From: Trichaptum fuscoviolaceum
Lineage: Eukaryota > Basidiomycota > Agaricomycetes > Hymenochaetales > Trichaptaceae
Length of the DNA stretch: 64,000 bases
NCBI GenBank assembly: GCA_910574455.1
Contig: CAJSYZ010000011.1
Coordinates: forward strand, 1,240,001-1,304,000
Direction: 5' to 3'
The notes under the pieces were generated by a model. That model saw only the letters and a list, made by a program, of their open reading frames with translations, did no database searches and was not told where the DNA came from. Of the stretch, positions 25,201-36,409 are shown piece after piece (position 1 is the stretch's first letter; every line of letters starts with the position of its first letter). The position numbers were made by a program, and so were the translations under genes.

Positions 25201-26655
25201 TCACAACATTTGATTCCGAATCAACAAGATGTGCCTTCTGTTGCACGCTGATTGTGCTATTTTTTACACCATGATAGCTTGTAAGGGTTATTGTTTCTCC
25301 TTCATCCTCCCAGGGACTTAAGTTTTCATCATCATCTGGCAATTCGACGGTGTGTCTGGTGCAGCTTTGCGTCAGCAAGGCTCATAATATAGTGGTAGCA
25401 AAGACAAGAGCGTCAATGTTGCAGGTGAAGGATTTCCAACTTGAAGTTGGGTCTCGGCCCGGGAGCGTCACGGTAGTAGTAGCCTGAGTAGGTAGTCGGG
25501 ATGATGATGATCATACTAGTATGAGTTTAATAATTGAGTCTAAATCAAGCTTCTCACTCACCATTACATCGACTTGACAGTACCAGATACTGATTCAGAC
25601 GCAATGCAAGATTCAAACCTCAAACTCACAAATTGATCCTTTCTGAGTCTATCCCTGCCACTGGCACCTCAAGACCTCCACCCTCTTCACCAATGAAAGT
25701 GGGAATCATCTGTGTTGCGAAGCGCCCTGACAGGGCGTTTTGTCTTGTCGTTCCGCCTTGACGTAGCGGGCGAGTCTATTATGTCCGTTTCTTCACCAGA
25801 AAGACTCTCGTTCGGTCCTGCAGGAGCGTGAAAGAATGCGTCGCTGGGAGTCACGGTGGCGGCAGACCTGGACATCTTTGCGGTCTGCACACGTGTGCGA
25901 AATGGAAGTTCACCTTTGGAATCTTCTTTCCTAGCCTTTTTTGCAGGCTCCCTGTTTGGCTCATCCATACTCGCTGCTTCGCATTAAGGTGAGTCACAGT
26001 GTTCAACCTCCAAGCTTTGAGATCATCTGAAAATGTATAGGCAATGTTACTCACGAATATCCAAGTCTTCGTTGTGTCCATCTTCACAACCCGATACGTC
26101 TTTAACATCGTTCTTCGAGTCTGTTTATGCCAGTTCAAATGATCTGTGTCATCACTGATCTAAAGTTGAAGACTTACTGCTAGCTTCGCCTTTTGGCTTT
26201 CTACGTCCACGTTTGCCAGTGAGTTTGGGCACTGTTGAGCCCATCTGGGTGCGTGTCTCAAGAGCCTTTGACAAGTTGTTTTCAAGCTCTACGGTCTCTA
26301 GCATCGCTGCTTCTTGGTTCTCTGCTGCAGTCACCTTCTTGCAAACCTTGTCAGCTGCCTCTTGTTCTTTTGCTGCCCGTTTTTGCTCCGCAGCGAGTTT
26401 TTTCCTCTCTTTCGCAACCGCGACTTGCTGGGCCGCAGCTCTGCGGAAGGCTGCCCGCTCTTCCTTCTGCTTTTCCTTCTCTTCCTTCTCCTTCAATGCC
26501 TCATCCCGCCTCTCTGCCTGCCGTACTTTCCTTTTCTCTTTTTCTTCCTTCTCCCGCAATATCTCCTCCTGTGTTCGTCTTGTTCTGAGTTGTCCAACGA
26601 CTGCTCCGGGGTGCTTTTCGCTGTTCTTAGCTCTTGTCTGTCTTTGAGTTGACAT
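22281..26655 (-). CDS. Basic coiled-coil nuclear-type protein with mini-exon array
   Basis: Exon 1 (start 26655) begins MSTQRQTRAKNSEKHPGAVV and has a long charged coiled coil rich in K/E/R (about residues 28-125), ending RGRRKPKGEAS. Many short exons follow; between about 24.07 and 25.16 kb each encodes a small basic motif such as NSKKRKLLRD, KNGKRKSPPD, SKKRKPSD or NRKRQSL. The C-terminal globular part reads GWTHILLPSLFRAVG, WGKVFDSVEFSYE, VAQRCSDSWRKKLFEKAEQS, WESWYSMER, GKPIGALALAATAV, KEELGGAEWYFTSALWQPH. The gene ends in an acidic tail (about 22355-22620) and KWDSATDCVDF. I recognise the N-terminal KHPG and C-terminal pattern as a family expanded in mushroom genomes, of unknown function. 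It is divergent from the Plavaka gene, so a partner role in transposition is inferred. Confidence 0.65.
22350..22560 (-). repeat. Acidic low-complexity repeat tract
   Basis: A degenerate 18- to 24-bp repeat encodes Asp/Gly/Glu runs (GEGDDDGEG units) on the minus strand. The period is a multiple of three and the other frames also stay open (Ser-Pro and Arg-Pro rich), but only the acidic frame continues the coding exon on both sides. Confidence 0.85.
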
Positions 26656-26932
26656 TTTGTGCAGTGTTTTGAGACTTGTATGATGATAAGATGTGTCGAA
26701 GGTGCAAGTTCAAGATCAGGGAGGCGGGGGCGTCTATCTTAGACAAGTTGAAAATTTACGCCCACTACTACCGTGACTACTCTATGACTAATTTTAACTC
26801 AGGTTCAAGTTCACTGCCAGTGGCACTCCGAGTCCGAGTCACTGCCAGTGCTAGCAGCCTGCCAGTGCCAGTGAGGCTCAGCTGTGAGTCCCAATTGTCA
26901 ACGTGTACTACTACTGAGGTTACATTCAAGTT
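26656..26932. promoter_or_regulatory. Divergent promoter region rich in short palindromic words
   Basis: It lies between the start of the coiled-coil gene (minus) and the presumed ATG of the transposase at 26933 (plus). It contains several copies of TTCAAGTT, CACTGCCAGTG(C/G), CTCCGAGTC and TACTACTACTGAG. The cluster sits exactly in the shared 5' region, so the words may act as binding sites. Confidence 0.45.
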
Positions 26933-29900
26933 GATGCCAGCGACACGGAAAAAGCACGATCCCTTTCATTTTCCACCAACTATTCGATGCACCTTGCCCG
27001 GCTGTAGTAGGACGTTCAAGAGTCAATCTGGAAGAGCAAGACATGAATATTCAGCTCATCCGACGTCATTCTTGGCAAGTTCTTCTGCCTGTGGTCACGA
27101 ATATGAATCGTCACCTATTCGACCCATACGAGCTCCAAGTCCTCAACTTGGAGCTCTCCTGAGGTCGTCCGAACTTCCAACAGAGGGTCATTCTGAGAGC
27201 GGCTCTGACTCCTACGATTACGATATTTCCATGCTTACACAGGATATCTCGATGCTCAGTATAGGCCGAGACGAGCTGCTTCAAGATTTGGACAGACCTC
27301 ATTCTCTGTCCCATTCTGTCACCGGAAGTGACAGTGGCCGTTCTGAAGACTTGGATTCCGACATTGGAGATTATAAGGAGAGTGAGGATAACTTGAAGGT
27401 GTATCACAGATACTTGAATGGTGCGCGCCAAATTAATTGTTCCCGGTTTACTGTAGCATTTTGACACCAAACATTGTGCAGCCACTCCATGCGATACAGA
27501 AGGGAACTTCTTAGAATATGAAGACTCACCCGCTCCGCGAAACGAATCTGCGTCAAATGACTGGTTTCCCTATTCGTGTCGAGCAGATTTTGAGCTCGCA
27601 GATTTTCTCTATCGAGAAGAGCAAATGTCTGCTGGGAACATAACAAAGCTTCTGGGAATCATGAAGGCTTATCAGCTGATTCAGGCGGCGGAGAATGTAA
27701 AATCTTGCGGATGTTCCAAATTGGATGCGACAGAGCCTGACGATGACTTAGATCTGGGTTCAACTAGTACGCTACTCAATGGAGACGCGCAAAAAATGTA
27801 TAACGTCATTGATGCTACGAAAGTCGGTGATGTGTCTTGGAAATCCTTTAGTAACTTCTACACAGACGACAATGGCCAAAAGGTGACAAATGAGAACACC
27901 GAGTCATGGAAGAGGAAAGAATATGATGTTTGGTATCGGGATCCTTTGGAAGTGATCCGGAATTTGGTGGATAATCCAGCTTTGGAAGGCGAATTCGACT
28001 ATGTCCCGTTTCGTGAGTATCAGCCGAAGGAGGACTCTGATGACAACAAAGAACGAGTCTTCAGAAACTACATGTCCGGAAACTTTGCTTGGGAACAGGC
28101 TGTAAGTCATGAATCATGCAGCATTCAAAGTTGGAAGAAGTGTATTGATAATCCTTGACTTAGAACAAAATCTTCGCCGAAGATAAAGCGGTCCATGGGT
28201 CTATGTTCGTTCCGGTCATCTTAGGGAGCGACAAGACAACAGTCTCCGTTGGAACTGGCAACACAACGAATATTATCCGTTATATCTTTCAATAGGAAAT
28301 GTATCTAACAAGGCCCGGCGGTCCCAAAAGCTGAATACAGTCCAGCTCGTAGCATTTCTAGCAATACCAAAGAGTGTGTGTCAAAAACTGAGCTATTCAT
28401 TTGTGTTCAAGTTCTGATGCTTTGCAGCTGAATGGCAGTATGAAAAGTCAGATGACTTCCGTCGCTTTAGACATCAAATCTTTCATTCATCTATATCAAG
28501 AATCTTGAGTCCACTGAAGACAGCAATGTCCATAAACAATGAACAAACCATTCTCCGGTGCCCTGATGGTCACTTGCGTAGGTCAGTTCTCGGACTCGGC
28601 TCGTATATAGCCGATTATCCGGAACAGGTGAGTCTATGCGCAATATGCACTGGATGGTGCTGCAAGTAAGTATTGTCCTTTCCAAAAATCACATCCAACT
28701 CGAGTTAGAGAAAATGACTTACTGTGGCCATATAGATGTACATCACCTCACAAGAATCTAGATAATCCGGAATTTGTTACAAATCCTCGAACAAAAGAGC
28801 TACACGAACGATTGATAGAACAGGTGGATGACAACAGCATAAGTAGAGCAACGGTTCGAAAAGAGTATGGGTTCCACCAAGATATTGTGGTAAGTGTTCT
28901 AAACTCTCCATACAATGTGAGCTGACCACGACTATGCTCCATAGCCCTTCACCAATGACTTTCCACGTGCAGATATATGCGATCTCATTTCTCCGGACCT
29001 ACTGCACCAAATGATCAAAGGCGTATTTAAGGATCACCTTGTTGAGTGGATTTGCCAGAGCTTGACCACGACAGAGCTGGACGTTGTGGATAAAAGGTGC
29101 TGTTTTTTCACAAGTTGTTTAATGTGAATACTGCTGCTAATCTCCGCGTAGAATCAGAGTTGCTGCTCCTTTTCCTGGACTTCGCAGATTTCCCGAAGGC
29201 CGAGGGCTTCAAGCAATGGACAGGCAATGATTCTAAGGCACTTATGAAAGTATATGACCTTTCTGTCTTGTTCGAGGCGGTGGTTTGCTGATATTTGATG
29301 CAACTTGCTTAGGTGTATCTTCCGGCTATTGTGGGCATTGCGCACGATGATATGATTCGCGCATTGAGTGCATTTCTTGACTTCTGTTACCTTGTGCGTC
29401 GGTACACGATTACAGTCTCAACTCTTGATCAAATCAAAGCCTCTTTGGATCACTTTCACCGTTATCGGCAAATATTCATAGCTAAAGGCATCCGGGATAA
29501 CTTCTCACTTCCACGACAGCATGCCATGATCCACTATCCTACAATGATCCCTCTGTTCGCTGCACCGAGTGGTCTGTGTTCATCGATCACAGAGAATAAA
29601 CACATTTACGCGGTGAAGGAAACATGGCGACGCTCAAACAGAAATGATCCTTTGGGTCAGATGATCACAGCAAACCAACGTCTCAGTAAACTTATTGCAT
29701 CGAGGGCAGACTTCAAGAGGCGTGGAATGCTGGAAAGTCCTCTGGCTGAGGCTTCATGGAGAGCTTTGCAAGATGTTCTGCGCAGGAATATGTCAGAGTC
29801 GGAGACAGATGACGCTCAGGCTGAGAGGACCCAAATTCGGAAGGAGCAGATGCACCATGATCATGATACACCCGTAGCTGGCGCAGCTGATGATACAGAG

Positions 29901-30915
29901 GACTTCTTCGATGACATTGTGGGCAATAATGAACTCAACGAAATTGCAGACCTGGAAGATCCCGAAAGCTTAGTGCATGGGCCTCAGCATCTTGCGGTTC
30001 ATGACATACTACATGCTGAACGCCAGATGCGCTTGGGTGGCAGAAATGACCCTTTGAGCTTGATGTTAATGGCTTCGAAGTCACGTAAGTATTAGTACTT
30101 AGTAACCCATGCTTTTGGTGCTGCACATCTGACTTCTTTGATATCATCCTTGCAGAGTCCAGTACGGTGTACCCTAAGCAACTTAACGCTCTTGCGGCGA
30201 TAAAAGGCCATCCAGAGCTCCGAAAACTCCCACAGCTCATTAAAGACTACTTATTCAACAAGTACGAGAAGCACAACTCCAACTTAAGGGGCTCCTCTGG
30301 CAGAGCCGAACCAGCAGTTGAATTGGACATAAGCAATGACTTTTCAATTTTCCATTCAGCCACCGCTTTCTTTGCCTTCCGTGGCGAATCGATCCCTATA
30401 GAACAAGCAATGAGGGAGGTGATCAGGTCCAATCCCTCTTGGCGCGGAAAGGCAAGACGTGATGCAGTCCTTGTTCGAGTTAATACTCGCAAAAAGGGGT
30501 TTGCAGGAATGCGAGTTGCCCGAGTTATGCTTCTTTCTCCTTTGCCGTTAGTAAATTGAAACGTCAGGAATGCGCTCTCGTCCAATTTTTCAAGCGTGTT
30601 GGAGACTCGCCTGACCAAAAAACAAGTATGTGGATTGTCGAGCCGGAATATGAGTTAGACACCTTTACCACCTGTCCTGGTGTGAAAGCCAGTGGCAGAC
30701 GTCACTACTACCACCGTGACTGCAAGGCTCCGAAGCTATTTGTGATAGGTATAGGGGATATCTTTCGTTTGGCTCACCTCCTTGGGGTGCCAAAGGGTGA
30801 TGAATGTCCTCCAAAGTCATTGACACCCGAGGAGTCCTTGGACTTTTATGATAGATTCTATGTTAACCGATTTGTAGACATGCACATGCACGAAACATTG
30901 TACGAAAGTAGATAA
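26933..30915 (+). pseudogene. Plavaka-type transposase, frameshifted
   Basis: The start MPATRKKHDPFHF is followed by a C2H2 finger, CTLPGCSRTFKSQSGRARHE with the second His in SAHP. The body is typical of Plavaka (En/Spm-CACTA-related) transposases of Agaricomycetes: EGEFDYVPFREYQPKED, NYMSGNFAWEQA, FVPVILGSDKTTVSVGTGN, YYPLYLSIGNVSNKARRSQK, VAFLAIPK, GLGSYIADYPEQ, PFTNDFPRADICDLISPDLL, HQMIKGVFKDHLVEWI, GRGFKQWTGNDSKALMKVYL, FLDFCYLVRRYT, NFSLPRQHAMIHYPTMIPLF, GLCSSITENKHIYAVKETWR. It has a multi-intron structure. Two frame breaks have no plausible intron: near 28268, between SVGTGNT and EYYPLYL, and near 30530, between ARVMLL and FSFAVSKLKRQE. Both flanks remain well conserved, so the decay is recent. 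This copy is unlikely to make a full transposase. Confidence 0.85.
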
Positions 30916-31494
30916 TGATAAAAACAAACTCTTCATTTAGCACACAAAGTACAGTAGGCACGATGGTTGGAATTCTCTGTACTACGATGTCCATTTTACT
31001 ACTAGTACTAGTAGTACTTACTAGTAATAAGTAGACCCGACTTGGAGTCGGAGTCGGAGTACACTCACTGGCAGGCTGGCACAACTTGAACTTAGACCTT
31101 CAAGCTAAATAAACTTTCTATTTTATTTAATACAAGTAGTAATCAAGAAAACATTCACATCACAATACCAACGTTTTCAAACTATACCAATACTAGTACT
31201 ACTAATCTGCGCTGCGCTCGCAGATTAGTAGTACAGCACAGAGGAGCTTGAAAAGGGAGTAAACTGATGAAAAATATCAGTACAACCCTTCAAGTTGACA
31301 AATTGAATAACCTTCTCATAAACATAAATGAAATATTCGAATAGTAATAACTTGAACGGAATGTAGAATGAAAAAAAAGCCTCCGAGTCCTTATTGCGTA
31401 CTAGTATAGTAGACATTTGCGACACAGTACAAGCACAAAGTTATCCCACATGAGTGAGGGTCAATATCGTAGAAGCCGGACCTGCCTGAGCACC
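30916..31494. repeat. Word-rich intergenic region with hairpin
   Basis: The region lies between convergent 3' ends. It is packed with ACTAGTACTAGTAGTAC, GACTTGGAGTCGGAGTCGGA, CACTGGCAGGCTGGCA and CAACTTGAAC words around 30990-31100. A perfect 16-bp stem with a 7-nt loop lies at 31196-31234. No gene is seen. Confidence 0.6.
31196..31234. repeat. Perfect hairpin, 16-bp stem
   Basis: GTACTACTAATCTGCG (31196-31211) pairs with its exact complement (31219-31234) around CTGCGCT. It lies about 280 bp from the 3' end of the Plavaka gene. Confidence 0.8.
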
Positions 31495-33451
31495 CTAGTT
31501 ACTACCATCGCGAATGGGTCCCGAGCTGATGTTCGAAGAGTCGTCTCCAAGAGGATTAAGGTTTTCGAGAAGCGCTAGTAAGATTTTGTAGTCTTCACAA
31601 AAAATTGATTCACTACCAACTGCTGTGGAGACGAAAGAATCCATCTCGCGCTCTGTCGAAAAAAGGTTCTCGCGGTTGAAGTCATAATCGTCATCGGATT
31701 GGTGAAGTTTCTGGACTAAGCCACGTAAATCACCCTCGAGGACCTTGACAAGAGGGTTGCTGGCGACTACTCCCGCCCGTTCTTGTACTGTCGGTCGAAC
31801 GTTGAGATGGAGGATTACGTGCATAAAGAGGTCGTCCGTAAGAATTAATAGACATTTCTTGATCAAATTGAATTTGTTCAGGAAGGTCTGGCGTTCTTTG
31901 CGTAGTTCATCCTCGAACTTCTGCCGGTGTACAGCATCCTCCATCTTGCCCACTTCACCAACAGTGTACAATTTGATGGATGGCTTTGTGGTATCCTGAA
32001 CAGCATCCTCCTTCTCCACAGCGTCGATGACGGAAACAAGCTTGACGAGGTCGCCTGAGCGTGCCAATCGGTGGCGTACATCCACCGCTGAACCGTGTAG
32101 AAATACAGCGGAGTAATCAACTTCTACCTTCATTTTCGGTGTTCGATCTGCCGATGCCGAACCTGCCAATGAGTCTGGGATGGAGACTTCCTGATGAACT
32201 TGTGCAATGAGGGCATCTAACAAAACCAAACATTCCTTGCACGCGTTGTACGACCATATAAGCAGAGGGACGAAGAACCTCAACGCTTGCACAGGACCCC
32301 CTATTACCACTGGCGAGTCATTAGGGTCACGCCCGGAAGCCGTGCGCTGCACTGTCGACGTGGACGAGTCAAGGCCTGATGTGAACACTGGCAGCGAAAA
32401 TTCCATGGCGTGCGGGTGAGAGTAGTTGTCATTGGTAGTAGAGTTTTGGATCGCCGTCGGAAGTCGAATCATGCCTCGACCGTGACGCGTACTAGCATCA
32501 TTAAGGTAAGAGGATTCGAAGAACTTGTTCTGAAAGCAGGAGAATATGGAATTCTGGTGTATCCACCTCCCATCCCCTTTTAAGCCAACTGGATAGAACA
32601 CGTAGTGTGAGTGATAAAAGACCGTTACGCGATCCAGAAATTTCGACCATCCGGTACCATTGATGAACCTAGTATAGTACTCTCGGCGTTCTCGCGATAT
32701 GAACTCAGAACTTGGAAGGAGCTCCGCAAGCGCCAACACCACCATTAACCTTATATCGCCTACAGTGTTCCGAATAGCAAATTCAGCGGACGTCCACTGG
32801 CAATCACCGGAGAAGAAAGTCAGTACAAATATTATCACGACTGGTACACTGCCAGTGGCAAGTCCGAGTTGTAATGAATTTATGACTTACGTTTGTAAGG
32901 TGCACATCATTCAAGTCGCCCATGTACTTGAGGAGATTAGTGTCAAAGTTCCGTACTGCCCGGAAGTTTATCAACAACTGCCTTTTCTTGACTTTGTCTA
33001 GCTCCTCTTGGTAATCATGAAGGGCTCGTCTTGTCTGTTGGACCACTATCTTAAAGATGGCCACCGTGGAGAGAAGAAGTTTGTCATTCTGGGTCGCATA
33101 ACGGCGATAATGATTATGCCGTATCTCGTTAACTATCTTCGTGGAGAGTGTGTCAATGGCCTGGATTCCGACGTTCGAGTTCTTAGCGAACACGTCAAGT
33201 CGTTTGAGGAGATCGCCTTCGACGAAGCCTGTAGAGCCGTGAAAGTCTAGAGAAAGTAGACGACCATCTGTCTTCAATTGAGTCTTGCGCTCGATGTTAG
33301 ATGATTTGAGTTTCCTACCACTAAGAGGATCCGCCTCGTAACTTGAATACGAGTCGTCACTAGTAGTACTGCCAGTGTCCGAGTCTGTATCATGGTCATC
33401 CGGATCGCTGAAGTAGAGGTATGACATTTTCAGAGTCTTGTCAAAGAGCAA
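31495..33451 (-). CDS. Hypothetical protein, cargo of the island
   Basis: Two exons: 33451 (or the in-frame ATG at 33427, MSYLYFSDPDDHDTDSDTGS) down to about 32893, then about 32792 to 31495. The donor GTAAGT follows DVHLTN and the acceptor precedes WTSAEFAIRNTVGD. The intron itself contains CACTGGCAGTG. The product is about 610 residues, mostly helical, with a Ser/Asp-rich N-terminus (TGSTTSDDSYSSYEAD), a possible coiled coil near YQEELDKVKKRQLLINF, and a second charged helix near KFEDELRKERQTFLNKFNL. No signal peptide, membrane segment or catalytic motif is evident. It reads as intact. I do not recognise the family. Confidence 0.65.
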
Positions 33452-34690
33452 CTTGAATAGTGAAAGTGGGCTCGAGCTTTCAGCTCAGTGAGTACTTATA
33501 CGGCAACAGGGGGATCACTAGCACACGCCGCTGTGGCCCCGTCGGTACTACTATGTAGTAACTTGAGTTGAAACCATACCCGCAGGCTGCCCAGTGGTCG
33601 CCAGCACTGGTGGCAGCAGTGCCACAGTGGCACAGGACCCCAGCAACTTGAACTTGAACAAGTTCAAGTTGAAGCCCTAGTACTAGTACTGCCAGTGCCA
33701 GCCTTAGCCTGAGTACTATATACTCAGGCTACTGCTCGGGCCGTGACACCGGCGCAGATGATCATGCCGGGCCTTCAAGTTCAAGTTGTCCGGATAATTG
33801 TTCTTTGAAAAGTTTGAGCTCAGGCTCTAGGCTTACTACTAGTAGTAGTAGTAGTACACTGGCATTCCAGATAGTATTTGAAGGAATCAAAATTTGAAAA
33901 ATGTGAAGTAAATTTCCAGCTAAATCACCCCAAAAAGTGCGGAGGCCTGTTCAAGTTGCAAGTTTGGCTAACAATGCCCTATACTAGTAGTAGTATTCAA
34001 GTTGTTGCTGAATTCTTCTCTGAAAGACCGGGCGCCGATCCTGAACTTCGATTCTTTTTTCCGACCTAAGGCTTGTACCACTGCCAGTGGCAACTTCAAG
34101 TTCAACTTGAAGTTGACTCGGAGGCGGCAGACCCCGGCAGTGGCCCGGCACAACTTAAAGGCCTGCCAAAGCTTTTATCGGATTTGGATAGTAACCATCC
34201 CCGGATCATGATGCAACCAACTTGAAGGCATGGCCCGGGTATGGAGTCCGGATGAAAGGACTGCCAAAGGCCTGCCCGGCAGTCCGACTAAAATTGCGCT
34301 AAAAGTTCCCAGTCCCGCTCTTTTCCGAATTCTAGTACTACTAGTAGTAAGAGAATCCACAGTTCAAGTTGAAGTGTTTTGTCCGGATAAAACCCATCCA
34401 TTCAAGAGTTTCCGGCAGGCCTAGCCTGAGTATGATACTACTAGTAGTAGTAGTACTATTCGGACTCCTCGGGGTCCTAGCGCCACTCGGAACTTGAGGC
34501 TCCGACTTACTAATACTATCTGAGACAGCATCATGATCGTGATAAGCTGAGTTCAAATTGTAACAAGTACTACATAGTAGTACATACTACTACGCCAAGG
34601 CTGCGACCCTGACCCTGTGCCCATCGCCGTGTCACTCAGGCTCACTCACTGGCAGGCTGGCAGACTCCGAGTCTAACTGCACAATAAACA
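33452..34690. repeat. 1.2-kb divergent intergenic region made of short repeated words
   Basis: Non-coding DNA between two divergently transcribed cargo genes. It is dominated by a few short words and their complements: CAAGTTGAACTTGAA, AGTACTAGTAGTAG, CACTGCCAGTGGCA, ACTCGGAG and CAGGCT. Examples are a TTGAACTTGAACAAGTTCAA stretch near 33640-33665 and a CTGAGTACTATATACTCAGG palindrome near 33710-33730. This is not a simple microsatellite: the words are shuffled, not in tandem. The same words occur in introns of the neighbouring genes. Confidence 0.75.
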
Positions 34691-36409
34691 ATGACAACTA
34701 GTCCTGCGGTAGACTTGCATGATGACAAGACTCAGCCTCAGGCTAAGGCTAGCACAATCAAAGAAGCATTGCAGGCCTTCGGTGTGTAGTACTATACGGT
34801 TTAATAGTAATTCATCACTCACAGGCATGGTCATCACTGGCATCTTGAATGTTATTAAATAGGGCTCAAGCATCAATCAGTACTACTAAATGGACTGTCA
34901 CCTGCCATAGAGATTGCAACGGAGTCCGAAATAACCAGTCCGTATGGTATGTAGTATACTGCTTGATCGTTACAACCAGCAAAATACTCATGATCATTAT
35001 GGTCAAATAGGGCGGATATTACTGCAAGACAGTACTCCTGAAAGGGTGTCGCTTCGCCTTCCAAAGGAACACACCAAAGTTGTGCGAGCAGATGATATAG
35101 TATTAGAGTCACCAACGGATTCTGGAGGCAAAGCATTGTTGGACTCCACCAACACTTCACAGTCTTATTCCTCTGAAGTAGCAGATGAACTCGTGACGAA
35201 AGCAAAGTCATCATGGGAAAACTACCGTAGTCGAAGTGTTCCGCTTGCACAAGAAATTTTGCGCCAAATGTCGGAACTGCGTGTTGAAGCAGAACCGCTT
35301 GCGGGAATCGCGTTACGCCATCTGGAGGAAGACGTAGGGGACGCTACTTGGGAGGCGCGCGTGGGCCCGGGGAAAACTAATACCGTTTATGATCTGGGCC
35401 AAAAGATCAGGGCTGAAATGGCTGTCGACGCTCCTCAAGAGCTTTTTGGTCCTTGGAGTCGAAGCGCGGGGATGAGGCAGAGGCGGGAAGGTTAAAGTGG
35501 CAATCGCTGCAGAGAGATGTTGAAAACCTGATACGAGAACTCGACGAATGCCTGAAGTACAGCGTTTCCAAGTCGCGCATCGCCATCAAAGAGCTAAAAA
35601 AGGGCTTGACGGCAGACCTTCCAAACGACCTCACCTCCGTGATCAAAAGTCTCAATGAAATCGCGAATGAGCTTCAGGAAGAGCAGCCGAACAGTACTCT
35701 CTACGTGAAGCTCAAATCGCTCAAGAGGACTCTCCAAATCATTGACTTGAAAACGGAGATGGCCGACGGCGAGAATCATCGCTCTACCATCCAAGTGCAG
35801 CACATGTATGGTTTGGTAGTATCAGCGTTTGCTGAAGTAAGTTTGATGTTCAAGTTACTGCTCTGCGTCTTCATTCGTTTACATGATTCACATGGCACTG
35901 GCAGTTGGGAGCATGCGGCCGCCGCCACCGCCATCCGCTCTCTGTGCGAGAATGCCAGAGATGACTTGTTCAAGGCGTTCCGGTACGCATATCCGGAACT
36001 AGATTCGTTCAAGATTGAGCCGGCCAGTAAAAAACCTGTCGCCGATACGGGTGTGAAACCATCCGCATTGTACAGAAAGGTTTCGACCTTGCACAAGTCC
36101 TTCATCTACCCACCGACTGAGACTAAGCCCGCCACTCAGCCTGAGGCCGGCACCGTCACGACTCAGCCTGAGGCCGGCACCGTCACGACTCAGCCTGAGG
36201 CCGGCACCGTCACGACTCAGCCTGAGGCCGGCACCGTCACGACTCAGCCTGAGGCCGGCTCACCCAACACGAACAAGTCAGCGAAGAAGAAGAAGGGGAA
36301 GAACCCGAAGAATAAACCCCCGAACACAGAACTTCGCGAAGCTGAGGCTACTGAGCCCAACACTCAGCCTAGTGGCGTTAAACGTAACGAGGACCCGACT
36401 AGAGCATGA
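34691..36409 (+). pseudogene. 5' half of a large unknown gene, cut by a hAT insertion
   Basis: Starts MTTSPAVDLHDDKTQPQAKA at 34691. Two small upstream exons are followed by a long exon from about 35020 (RILLQDSTPERVSLRLPKEH, WENYRSRSVPLAQEILRQM). Near 35450 the open frame changes between ELFGPW and LESKRGDEAEAGRLKW without a workable intron, so a frameshift is likely. The protein is helical and charged, has an intron at about 35838-35908, four and a half copies of TQPEAGTVT, and a lysine-rich stretch (KKKKGKNPKNKPP). The frame ends TRA at a TGA lying inside the left terminal repeat of the hAT element. Without the element the frame runs on into the open frame that begins at 38011. Function unknown. 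Confidence 0.6.
36134..36259 (+). repeat. Coding tandem repeat, 27-bp unit
   Basis: Four complete and one partial 27-bp units encode TQPEAGTVT. Each unit starts ACTCAGCCTGAGG, a variant of the palindromic CTCAGGCTGAG word common in the non-coding DNA nearby. Confidence 0.9.
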
